A stretch of DNA of 64,000 bases, from contig CAXXWB010000057.1 in the NCBI GenBank assembly GCA_963677505.2, positions 18,838-82,837 on the forward strand. Reading direction: 5' to 3'. Positions within the stretch are counted from its first letter, which is position 1, and every line of letters begins with the position of its first letter. The position numbers and the translations under genes were made by a program. The stretch is from JBGSUZ01 sp963677505 (GTDB lineage: Bacteria > Bacillota > Clostridia > Peptostreptococcales > Acidaminobacteraceae). Below are positions 36,971 to 44,448 of the stretch, piece after piece. The notes under the pieces were generated by a model. It was given only the letters and a program-made list of their open reading frames with translations, ran no database searches and was not told where the DNA came from.

Positions 36971-37738
36971 ATGTATAGTGTTGGAATAGATATGGGCTCT
37001 GTTGCCGCTAAGGCAGTTGTCTTTGATGGCAAAAAAATTATAGGCACCTTTATTTTGCCCACAGGCTGGAGTCCAAAGGAAACAGGTCTTGCTCTTTACG
37101 ATCAGCTTCTTGAAAAATTAGGGCTGACAAAAGAAGAAGTGTCCATCATTGTGGGAACTGGCTATGGTCGAATCGCCTTGCCTTTTATCGATAAAAAAGT
37201 GACCGAGATTACCTGTCACGCTCGAGGCGCCCACTTTGTAGATTCTGAAATTAGAACAGTTGTAGACATTGGCGGCCAAGACAGCAAGGTCATTCGTTTA
37301 GACGACACGGGCCGTGTGCTGGACTTTATTATGAACGATAAATGTGCTGCTGGAACTGGTCGCTTCTTACAAGTCATGTCCCACGCCCTTGAGCTGGATG
37401 TATCTGACTTATCTGATGCCGCAAGAGGTGCTGAGCCACAGAGCATCAACAGTATGTGTACCGTATTTGCAGAATCCGAAGTCGTCAGCCTCATGGCAGA
37501 AGGGGCTTCTAAAGAAAGCATTGCTGCAGGTTTGTTGTTATCGGTTTCTAAAAAGACGGCTTCATTAGCCTCCCGTATCGGCGTTGTGGGTCCTGTTTAC
37601 TTCTCTGGAGGGGTTTCAAAAAACCATCTTCTAAGAGAACAACTCTGCGACAAATTAGAGGCAGAAGTTCGGTCTTCTGACTCCGCTCAGTTTCTCGGTG
37701 CTATAGGTGCAGCTGTCATAGGTTTTGAAAGCCTTTAG
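36971..37738 (+). CDS. BcrAD/BadFG/HgdC-type activator ATPase (reductase of the upstream protein)
   Basis: A 255-aa ASKHA-fold ATPase that injects low-potential electrons into its partner. N-terminal phosphate-1 motif VGIDMGSVAAKAVVF, the DIGGQDSKVI phosphate-2 block, and Cys in NDKCAAGTGRF, which with a second Cys (SMCTVFAESEV) from each monomer holds the bridging 4Fe-4S cluster. SGGVSKN is the adenosine motif. AGGAG precedes ATG 36971, 45 bp downstream of the partner gene, followed by a terminator, so the two form a compact operon. Confidence 0.93.
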   Translation: MYSVGIDMGSVAAKAVVFDGKKIIGTFILPTGWSPKETGLALYDQLLEKLGLTKEEVSIIVGTGYGRIALPFIDKKVTEITCHARGAHFVDSEIRTVVDIGGQDSKVIRLDDTGRVLDFIMNDKCAAGTGRFLQVMSHALELDVSDLSDAARGAEPQSINSMCTVFAESEVVSLMAEGASKESIAAGLLLSVSKKTASLASRIGVVGPVYFSGGVSKNHLLREQLCDKLEAEVRSSDSAQFLGAIGAAVIGFESL

Positions 37739-37781
37739 TGCCGCTCAACCCCTTTTACCACCATAGAAAAACTTTATAAAA

Positions 37782-37823
37782 AACGCCCTTGGAACAGGTT
37801 TTCACCTGACTTCTAAGGGCGTT
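37782..37823. terminator. Bidirectional terminator
   Basis: AACGCCCTT/AAGGGCGTT, with T-rich sequence on both outer sides. Lies between the activator ATPase and the convergent MFS gene. Confidence 0.85.
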
Positions 37824-37838
37824 CATTTTTTATAGAAT

Positions 37839-39098
37839 TCAAATTTCCTCGTCCTCTGTCTCTAAAACCGGATGGCTCTTCGCGTCTGTAAGGTCCAGTA
37901 TTTTCATAAAGAATACCCCTACCAACATAACCACTCCAACGAGTTTCCAACCCGTTTCAATACTCGATGCCTGAATCACATAACCCATTATCAGCGGACC
38001 AAAAGAACGACCTGCCCCCATAATGAGTGGCACAATAGCATTGACTCTGCCTCGGTGAGAAGCAGGGGTTCGGTTTGCTAAGAATGGCATATAGCTAATG
38101 GTGGTCACAATTTCACCTAGGGTAAAGACAAAACAAGCAACTGCAAACATAAACTTTCCGTTTATAAAGGCAAATGAACCAAACCCAATCAGGTAAAGAA
38201 CCCCACCGATGAAGTTCTTTTCAAGGTCTCTTCGACCCTCTAAGAGCTTCGTAATAACCGGGGTGAATATTATTACGATAATGCCGTTAAAGCTTGCCAA
38301 AAGCCCATAGAATAGGACACCATCTGCAAAATTCTTTACAGTGTGAAGGGGGAGTAAATAACTCCACTGAGCATAGGCAAATTGATAGGTTAAAAGTATC
38401 AAGGAGAACCAAATTAGGATGGGACGGCTTAGAAGTACTTTAAGGGTTGAGCCCTCAACTGCATGTTCCAATACACGCTCTTCAGAAATAGTTTCTATGT
38501 GTTTTCCAAATGTTTCAGGTACAAACAAACCTATCAAGACCAGAGACATAATCAGTGTAATGGCATCTCCCCAAAAGACCCAACTGTACAGGTCTAAATA
38601 GTATAAAAGACCTCCAAGGGTTGGACCAACGGCAAAGCCTAAGTTAAATCCCATGTAGCTCAGAGAAAATGCCCCTTCACGGTTTTCAGGGGTGGTTAAA
38701 TCTGACATGATGGCACCATGAGCAGGTTCGGCTAGTCCAAAGAAGAAACAGGCCCCTAAAACCATGTAGACCTGTTCAATGCCCGCAGGCATAAACCCAC
38801 AGACAATGTATAAAATTGCACCTATGCCCTCAAACAGTATAATCGGTTTCTTGCGCCCCCAATGGTCGGCAATTTTTCCACCAATCATACTAGAAGGAAC
38901 AAACATAAATCCCATAATCATGAGCCAATACCCTGTTTCAGACTCACTTAGACCGATTCTCTGATTCAAAATAATGGTGAATAGGGGAAAAATAAATACC
39001 CCCATGGCATTGATAATCCTTGAGAGGAAAATAATATAAATGGGTTTAGGCAATCCCATATAAGGGCTTACCAGATTTTTGATGTTCTTCAAGGACAT
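37839..39098 (-). CDS. MFS transporter (drug/metabolite efflux type)
   Basis: About 419 aa with 12 hydrophobic segments. The loop 2-3 signature reads GGKIADHWGRKKPIILFEG, typical of the DHA-type major facilitator families. ATG 39098 is preferred since AAGGAG lies just upstream; five codons earlier is only a TTG. The product should be a proton-coupled carrier in the cytoplasmic membrane; substrate not predictable. The GyrI-like gene upstream on the same strand is 102 bp away and could encode a ligand-binding partner. Confidence 0.88.
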   Translation of the reverse strand: MSLKNIKNLVSPYMGLPKPIYIIFLSRIINAMGVFIFPLFTIILNQRIGLSESETGYWLMIMGFMFVPSSMIGGKIADHWGRKKPIILFEGIGAILYIVCGFMPAGIEQVYMVLGACFFFGLAEPAHGAIMSDLTTPENREGAFSLSYMGFNLGFAVGPTLGGLLYYLDLYSWVFWGDAITLIMSLVLIGLFVPETFGKHIETISEERVLEHAVEGSTLKVLLSRPILIWFSLILLTYQFAYAQWSYLLPLHTVKNFADGVLFYGLLASFNGIIVIIFTPVITKLLEGRRDLEKNFIGGVLYLIGFGSFAFINGKFMFAVACFVFTLGEIVTTISYMPFLANRTPASHRGRVNAIVPLIMGAGRSFGPLIMGYVIQASSIETGWKLVGVVMLVGVFFMKILDLTDAKSHPVLETEDEEI

Positions 39099-39200
39099 CA
39101 CGCTCCTTTCCAAGGCACATGGTTAGGCTGTCTTTGAAAAAGTGCCGAACCAAAACAAACTTTATAACGTACAAATAATTATTATGTTATGAAGTTTATA

Positions 39201-39902
39201 TTATTCTGCTTGAAAACGCAATACTGTTTTTAAAGATTCGGGTGCTGTCTTTCTAGCGTCAGACAAATAAATCTCCCTATGAGTCTTGACCACTCTTCTT
39301 AATCCTTTTTCTGCCGCAAAAATTTCCATCTTCTCAAAACTCTCAGGTTCTGTATCATAACTGCCCTCATGGAGCATTTGAATACACTTACCCTCACAAA
39401 TAGTTGTAAAATAAATTTTTTCGATCAATGGATTTTTCTTTTTCTTCGCCGCTGCCTGTATAAAAACAGTGGCCAATTCTTCCGTTAAAAAATCAGGCTG
39501 GCGAATCATGAGTTTAAAGATAAATTCATCTTTCAAGAAAGAAACGTCTTTTTTCTCACTTGGGTCTCTACCCTCTTTTTCTGTTTTTGCCATCCACTCC
39601 GCCTGCTTAAGCTTACCTGCCTCTGTCAAATCCCAAACCCCTTCCAAAGGATAGACCGTGTATTCGTAATAGCCTTCGGGGACATTTGCTCCTTTGTGGG
39701 ACATTCTTACCCCGTAGGAAGCACCGTAAAGCGCTTCAATACACGCTGCAAAAAACGGACTATTCGGGTTGCCCTGCCCCTCTAAAACAAAGTAGTTTAA
39801 AGACGGAACTTCAATAATTGTGGGAATAGACTTCGGCAGATATAAGCCTTTTTCGTCTTTTTTCCATTCTCTTTTAACGGGTTTTCCTTCTTTTACAGCC
39901 AT
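39201..39902 (-). CDS. GyrI-like small-molecule-binding domain protein
   Basis: A 233-aa soluble protein with GyrI-like features: VPSLNYFVLEGQGNPNSPFF, AACIEALYGASYGVRMSHKG, VYPLEGVWDL, and C-terminal QMLHEGSYDTEPESFEKMEIFAAE. It lacks a DNA-binding domain. Stand-alone proteins of this type bind hydrophobic cations or act as cyclopropanoid hydrolases; the role here is unknown. RBS AGGAGG upstream of ATG 39902. Possibly paired with the MFS gene downstream. Confidence 0.85.
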   Translation of the reverse strand: MAVKEGKPVKREWKKDEKGLYLPKSIPTIIEVPSLNYFVLEGQGNPNSPFFAACIEALYGASYGVRMSHKGANVPEGYYEYTVYPLEGVWDLTEAGKLKQAEWMAKTEKEGRDPSEKKDVSFLKDEFIFKLMIRQPDFLTEELATVFIQAAAKKKKNPLIEKIYFTTICEGKCIQMLHEGSYDTEPESFEKMEIFAAEKGLRRVVKTHREIYLSDARKTAPESLKTVLRFQAE

Positions 39903-40092
39903 AGTATCAGCCTCCTTACGTTTTACTTACTATTTTATGCTTTTCTGAGAAGCTCCGCTACTGGCATGAAACAAAACTTGGTTTTTACGAAGAAAAACGC
40001 CCGACCGGCATTCCTCTGCGGTCGAACGTTCTTCTTTTGGGATATTTCAGTTTGAAGCTGAGTCTCAAAGCACTTCGCCTTTCGACAAAACT

Positions 40093-40120
40093 ATGGGGTC
40101 AGGTGGGCTCCCAACCCCAT
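40093..40120 (-). terminator. Hairpin at the end of the hcp transcript
   Basis: ATGGGGT/ACCCCAT arms 7 nt beyond the hcp stop, followed on the minus strand by AGTTTTG. The 224-bp gap 39903-40126 also holds a hairpin CGACCG/CGGTCG near 40005-40025 flanked by GAAGAA/TTCTTC, and otherwise nothing recognisable. Confidence 0.55.
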
Positions 40121-40126
40121 AAGTGC

Positions 40127-41770
40127 TTATTTCATAAATAATGCTATATCATCTTCAACCGTACCAATGCCTGCAATACCAAATGTTTCTACCAATACAT
40201 TAGCTACATTTGGTGACAAGAATGCTGGAAGTGTTGGTCCAAGGTGAATGTTTTTCACGCCAAGGGAGAGAAGGGCGAGGAGAACAATAACAGCCTTTTG
40301 CTCATACCAAGCAATGTTGTAAGCAATTGGTAATTCGTTAATGTCATTAAGTTCAAATACTTCTTTGAGTTTAAGAGCAATGACGGCAAGTGAGTAAGAA
40401 TCATTACATTGACCTGCATCAAGAACTCTTGGAATTCCACCGATATCGCCTAAATTCAATTTATTGTATCTGTATTTTGCGCAACCTGCTGTTAAAATCA
40501 CTGTGCCTTCTGGTAGTTTTTCAGCAAATTCTGTGTAATAATCTCTCGACTTCATTCTACCGTCACAACCTGCCATGACGAAGAATTTCTTAATAGCGCC
40601 AGACTTAACCGCTTCAACCACTGGTCCTGCCAATGCCATAACCTGATTGTGAGCAAATCCGCCAACAATTTCACCTTTTTCAATTTCTGTAGGTGCTTCA
40701 CAATTTTTAGCTGCTGCAATAACTTCTGAGAAGTCTTTTACGCCACCGTCTTTTCTGTCTTCAATATGCTTGCAACCTGGGAAACCAGCAGAACCTGTTG
40801 TAAACATTCTATCTTTGTAGCTGGCTTTTGGCGGTACGATACAGTTGGTTGTCATGAGAATTGCGCCATTAAAGCTTTCAAATTCCTCATTTTGTTTCCA
40901 CCAAGCGTTGCCATAGTTTCCTACGAAATGAGCATATTTCTTGAACGCTGGGTAGTAGTTAGCAGGTAACATTTCACTATGGGTGTACACATCAATGCCA
41001 GTGCCTTCTGTTTGCTTAAGCAGTTCTTCCATATCCTTTAAATCATGACCTGAAATCAAAATACCTGGGTTGCCTTTAACGCCGATGTTAACTTTTGTAA
41101 TTTCTGGGTTGCCGTAAGTGCTTGTGTTAGCCGTATCTAAGAGGGCCATAACTTTTACGCCATATTCTCCAGTTTTGAGGGTTAATGCCACCAACTCATC
41201 CGCTGTCAGGTTATTATTAGTCGTTGCGGCAAGGGCTTCTTCAACAAACTTTACAATTTCAGCATCTTCATGGCCAAGATTCATCGCGTGTTCAGCATAA
41301 GCCGCCATTCCTTTAACGCCATAGACAATTAATTCTCTTAGAGAACGGACATCTTCGTTTTCTGTTAAAAGTACGCCCACATGAGTTGCTTTTTCAGCAT
41401 ACATAGTTTCTGTGATTTGGAAAGTCACGCTGTCGTGAAGCTCCGCTGGAAGTGCCACATTGTTTTGTACCAAAATACCTTTGATCTCGTCTCTGAGGGC
41501 GATGGCCTCGTTAATTTTCTTTACAAAAGCCTCTTTGTCGAAGTTGGCATTGGTAATGGTCATGAACAAGGCTTCTATTACAAATCGATCTGCTTTCTTT
41601 GGTGATAAACCCTTTTCTCTTGCTATTATATCTAAAATTGAAATGCCTTTTACTGTGTAAATAAGCAAGTCTTGAAGATTTGCTACGTCATCTGTCTTAC
41701 CACAAACACCTCTTACTTTACAACCTACACCGCCTGCAGTTTCTTGACATTGGAAACAGAACATTGACAT
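40127..41770 (-). CDS. hcp: Hybrid cluster protein (hydroxylamine reductase / NO reductase)
   Basis: A 547-aa prismane protein. The N-terminal cluster motif is C-x2-C-x8-C-x5-C (CFQCQETAGGVGCKVRGVC), as in the anaerobe class. Hybrid-cluster ligands appear in HGHDLKDMEELLKQTEGTGI-type context (SGHDLKD), TNCIVPP, GFPGCKHI, AGCAKYRYN and DAGQCNDSYS. It detoxifies NO or hydroxylamine. The adjacent ferredoxin gene upstream on the same strand and a divergent Crp/Fnr regulator form the usual nitrosative-stress set. RBS GAGGAG is 9 nt before ATG 41770. Confidence 0.96.
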   Translation of the reverse strand: MSMFCFQCQETAGGVGCKVRGVCGKTDDVANLQDLLIYTVKGISILDIIAREKGLSPKKADRFVIEALFMTITNANFDKEAFVKKINEAIALRDEIKGILVQNNVALPAELHDSVTFQITETMYAEKATHVGVLLTENEDVRSLRELIVYGVKGMAAYAEHAMNLGHEDAEIVKFVEEALAATTNNNLTADELVALTLKTGEYGVKVMALLDTANTSTYGNPEITKVNIGVKGNPGILISGHDLKDMEELLKQTEGTGIDVYTHSEMLPANYYPAFKKYAHFVGNYGNAWWKQNEEFESFNGAILMTTNCIVPPKASYKDRMFTTGSAGFPGCKHIEDRKDGGVKDFSEVIAAAKNCEAPTEIEKGEIVGGFAHNQVMALAGPVVEAVKSGAIKKFFVMAGCDGRMKSRDYYTEFAEKLPEGTVILTAGCAKYRYNKLNLGDIGGIPRVLDAGQCNDSYSLAVIALKLKEVFELNDINELPIAYNIAWYEQKAVIVLLALLSLGVKNIHLGPTLPAFLSPNVANVLVETFGIAGIGTVEDDIALFMK

Positions 41771-41875
41771 TTTTTCATTCTCCTCTCGTTTTTTAAGTTA
41801 TTTTTTATTGATATTGTTAACTTCTTACTTTTACGAATACAACTGACCTTATTTCATTGCTTTATTCCCTTTTTA

Positions 41876-42736
41876 TTACAAAATTTCACCGTTTAGTTTG
41901 ATGGTCACTTCGTTATAGGGAACAATTTTTTGCGACTTCAAGATGGCACTTTTTACAGATTGCACAATTCCTGAGCAGCAAGGCACTTCCATACGAAGGA
42001 CGGTAATGGACTTTATTTCATTTTTCTCAAACAGCTCTGCTAACTTTTCTGCATAGAATTGATTGTCATCCAGTTTCGGACATCCAATCAAAACGATTCT
42101 ATCTTTTACAAAATCTCTATGAAAATTCGCATAAGCGAAAGCTGTACAATCTGCTGCAATTAAAAGGTTGGCATCTTTAAAGTACTCTGCACTGGTATTG
42201 ACCAATTTAATTTGTACAGGCCAATTGACCAATTCAGAAACTTGTTCTTGGCTATTTTCACCGTTGGCATTGTCAACAGCTTTACTATCTTGAAAGACTT
42301 GCACAGGATCTGCCGTTGGCAGTATTTCAGGCTTTAACGTCTTTACTTCGCTTCTTTGAATCTTCACAGCTTGAGACCCTGGGCACCCGCCTCCCGAATG
42401 ACCCCTATGACCGTGGTGACCATTATTTTCACGTCCTTTACCCTCTCCGCCACTACAACTACATTCGTGAGAACCGTCTAAGGGCATGGCCGTTTTCTTA
42501 ACTTCTGAAAGTTGGTCGACTGCCTCCTGTGAATATTCAGCAGCTTCTCTTTCAATTATTTCTATGGCATCCATGGGACAAGCTGGCAAACAATCTCCTA
42601 AGCCGTCACAGTACATGTCATGGATGAGCTTCGCTTTACCCCCGACCAGTTGGATGGCGCCTTCGTGGCATGCGCTGACACATAATCCGCAGCCGTTGCA
42701 TTTGTCTTCATGTATGTTAATAATTTTTCTTTTCAT
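41876..42736 (-). CDS. Hcp-associated 4Fe-4S ferredoxin-domain protein
   Basis: About 286 aa. N-terminal ferredoxin domain: CNGCGLCVSACHEGAI is a full 4Fe-4S motif; the second, CDGLGDCLPACPMDAI, has an altered C-x5-C-x3-C spacing. A linker (about 95-135) is rich in His, Gly and Cys (HECSCSGGEGKG, HHGHRGHSGGGCPG), suggesting metal binding. The C-terminal domain contains IAADCTAFAYANFHRDF, GCPKLDD and VPCCSGI. It probably feeds electrons to Hcp. ATG 42736 is chosen with AAGGGG upstream; an extra 11-codon extension reaches 42769. First gene behind a Crp/Fnr-type activator site. Confidence 0.85.
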   Translation of the reverse strand: MKRKIINIHEDKCNGCGLCVSACHEGAIQLVGGKAKLIHDMYCDGLGDCLPACPMDAIEIIEREAAEYSQEAVDQLSEVKKTAMPLDGSHECSCSGGEGKGRENNGHHGHRGHSGGGCPGSQAVKIQRSEVKTLKPEILPTADPVQVFQDSKAVDNANGENSQEQVSELVNWPVQIKLVNTSAEYFKDANLLIAADCTAFAYANFHRDFVKDRIVLIGCPKLDDNQFYAEKLAELFEKNEIKSITVLRMEVPCCSGIVQSVKSAILKSQKIVPYNEVTIKLNGEIL

Positions 42737-42794
42737 ATTTTTTTGACCCCTTCCTTGCAGAAACTTCATGTTTTCGCCTTAACTTCATGATTTG

Positions 42795-42836
42795 ATTATA
42801 GAGTTATTACCCTTTTAGTTAAGTAACCCATGTTAC
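42795..42836 (-). promoter_or_regulatory. Crp/Fnr-type activator site and promoter for ferredoxin-hcp
   Basis: Minus strand -10 TATAAT at 42795-42800; no good -35 box. GTAAC-CCAT-GTTAC (42823-42836) is a perfect 5-4-5 inverted repeat, the geometry of Crp/Fnr half sites. Its centre (42829.5) is 41.5 bp from the start site predicted 7 nt after the -10 box, the class II activator position. Confidence 0.75.
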
Positions 42837-42961
42837 CGTTTATAAAAAAGTTGAAATTATTTTTAAAAAACTTTAATTATGGTATATTGAGGATGAAAGT
42901 CACTTGCGCTTTATGTGGCCATATTTGCAAGTCGCTTCACCATCAGTAAGGAGGAATACTC

Positions 42962-43642
42962 ATGGATTCACTAATGTCAGCACTGACAAAATGTATTTTG
43001 TTTAATAATTTAACAGATACCAATATTGCATTTTTGCTCCGCGCTGTGGCTTATCAGTTAGAAACCTATGCCAGAGGCGAAACCATCGCCATAGAAGGAG
43101 ACCCTTGTGACCGTGTGGGAGTGGTTATAGAAGGTAAAGTTGAACTTCAAAATATTTGCCCTTCAGGTAAAGTAATGACTTTGACCCAGCTTGAAAAAGG
43201 TATGGTTTTTGGCGAAGCAATTTTGTTTTCAGGCAAACACAGCTATCCCATCAGCATTACCGCCGCCGTTAAGACAGAAATTCTATTCTTTAAAAAAGAA
43301 GAGGTCGTTCACATGCTCACCCATCACCCTATGGTTCTTGAAAACTACCTGAGTCTTTTGTCTAACCGACTGTTTATGCTCAATGGGAAGCTAAAAGCAC
43401 TCTCCCTTGAAACCCTCAGACAAAAGCTATGTGATTTTATTCTAAAAGAATACAAACAACAACAAAAAATGACTCTAGCTATTACCATGAGTCGAAAAGA
43501 AATGGCAGAGCATATGGATGTTCAACGCCCTTCACTTTCAAGAGAAATGATTAACATGCAAAGCGACGGGCTCATAAGCTTTGACAAGCATACCATCACC
43601 ATATTGGATTTAGAGGCCCTTGAATCACTCCTCTTTGAATGA
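42962..43642 (+). CDS. Crp/Fnr family activator, HcpR-like by context
   Basis: A 226-aa regulator with a cyclic-nucleotide-type beta roll (about 15-135: GETIAIEGDPCDRVGVVIEG) and a C-terminal winged helix whose recognition region is TMSRKEMAEHMDVQRPSLSRE. There is no FNR-type N-terminal cluster of cysteines. It is divergent from the ferredoxin-hcp genes, with a 5-4-5 palindrome at -41.5 of their promoter, so I infer NO-responsive activation of hcp. RBS GGAGG precedes ATG 42962. Its leader holds ACTTGC/GCAAGT (42902-42934). Confidence 0.9.
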   Translation: MDSLMSALTKCILFNNLTDTNIAFLLRAVAYQLETYARGETIAIEGDPCDRVGVVIEGKVELQNICPSGKVMTLTQLEKGMVFGEAILFSGKHSYPISITAAVKTEILFFKKEEVVHMLTHHPMVLENYLSLLSNRLFMLNGKLKALSLETLRQKLCDFILKEYKQQQKMTLAITMSRKEMAEHMDVQRPSLSREMINMQSDGLISFDKHTITILDLEALESLLFE

Positions 43643-43668
43643 TCACCAACGACATTTTAAATACAAAA

Positions 43669-43708
43669 AAAGCGATGATAGGAGGCAATCAGCCTGAATC
43701 ATCGCTTT
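43669..43708. terminator. Terminator between crp/fnr and glutaredoxin genes
   Basis: AAAGCGATGAT/ATCATCGCTTT, 11-bp arms with inner AGG/CCT, A-run before and T-rich after, so it can act in both directions. Confidence 0.82.
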
Positions 43709-43751
43709 CTCTTTAATACATTAAATTGTGATTGTTGGAAGGTTTTAAATA

Positions 43752-43985
43752 CTATAAACCAAGAAGCTCTGTTAATTTAACCTTATCAAAACCTTGAACA
43801 ACTTCTTCGTCAACAAAGATCACAGGTACACCCATGAAACCTTTTGACATCAATTCTTTTCTAGCAACTGTATCTGTAGAAACGTTCTTTTCTTCAAATT
43901 CAATGCTGTTTTCTTTCAAAAAATCTTTTGCCAAATGACAGTAGCCACAGGTATTGCTTGTATAAACCGTTACTTTTTTGCTCAT
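43752..43985 (-). CDS. Glutaredoxin / NrdH-like thiol-disulfide redoxin
   Basis: A 77-aa protein with the redox motif CGYC (YTSNTCGYCHLAKDFL), the cis-proline MGVPVIFVD and GFDKVKLTELL. The start is ATG 43985 with GGAGG 8 nt upstream. It is downstream of the HesB-like selenoprotein gene on the same strand (82 bp), so the two may be co-transcribed; a redoxin next to a selenoprotein would be a sensible reducing partner. Confidence 0.9.
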   Translation of the reverse strand: MSKKVTVYTSNTCGYCHLAKDFLKENSIEFEEKNVSTDTVARKELMSKGFMGVPVIFVDEEVVQGFDKVKLTELLGL

Positions 43986-44067
43986 TTTAATATCCTCCAA
44001 AATTCTTGTCATTACATCTATTGAGAAGTTTACCCCACTGGACGTAGGTTAAACCCCATATCTCATT

Positions 44068-44367
44068 TTAGCATCTTCCTGCGTGTTTAAAAGGTCTAAC
44101 CGAAAATCCCTTACTGAAAAAGTTTTTCATGTAGTCGATTTCAAATCCGCCAAATGTGTTTAAATAATCTTGATCTACTAATATCTTGGACACCTCAAAC
44201 GCCTCTGAGTAGTCACTTTCTCGTTCGTCATCCAGACCAACATCAAAGAGTGGGCCGCCTCAGGAATAGCCTCTAATGTATATTCTGAAGTGGCGATTAG
44301 GATCTTTCTTGGTATCCAAAACATTTTTTAGTTCAGTTTTGGCATTATCGCTCACAATAAATTTCAT
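44068..44367 (-). CDS. HesB/IscA-like selenoprotein with in-frame UGA (Sec36)
   Basis: A 99-aa protein readable only if UGA at 44260-44262 is selenocysteine: MKFIVSDNAKTELKNVLDTK, then RHFRIYIRGYS-U-GGPLFDVGLDDERES, NTFGGFEIDYMKNF and C-terminal FKHAGRC. The position of U in (G/Y)S-U-GGP is that of the known HesB-like selenoprotein family of anaerobes, where ordinary IscA proteins have Cys. Coding quality is the same on both sides of the UGA, and a strong RBS (GGAGG) and promoter precede ATG 44367. A possible stem GGCC/GGUC follows the UGA. Function is unknown; iron-sulfur or redox chemistry is inferred. Standard gene callers would miss it. Confidence 0.85.
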
Positions 44368-44381
44368 ATTAACCTCCTTCA

Positions 44382-44405
44382 ATACCCCTCCCTATAGGGG
44401 GGTAT
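44382..44405 (-). promoter_or_regulatory. CstR/CsoR-like operator ahead of the HesB-like selenoprotein
   Basis: ATACCCC (44382-44388) and GGGGTAT (44399-44405), 7-bp arms, with C/G-rich centre. It starts 13 bp downstream of the -10 hexamer, the same distance as the palindrome of the sulfane-sulfur operon. Confidence 0.68.
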
Positions 44406-44417
44406 CTTGTTATTTCC

Positions 44418-44446
44418 ATCATACTGGACAGCTAATTGAAAGTCAA
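44418..44446 (-). promoter_or_regulatory. Promoter of the HesB-like selenoprotein gene
   Basis: Minus strand TTGACT (44441-44446), 17-bp spacer, TATGAT (44418-44423). It sits in the 3' flank of the upstream metalloprotease gene. The predicted leader is about 44 nt. Confidence 0.78.
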
Positions 44447-44448
44447 TA

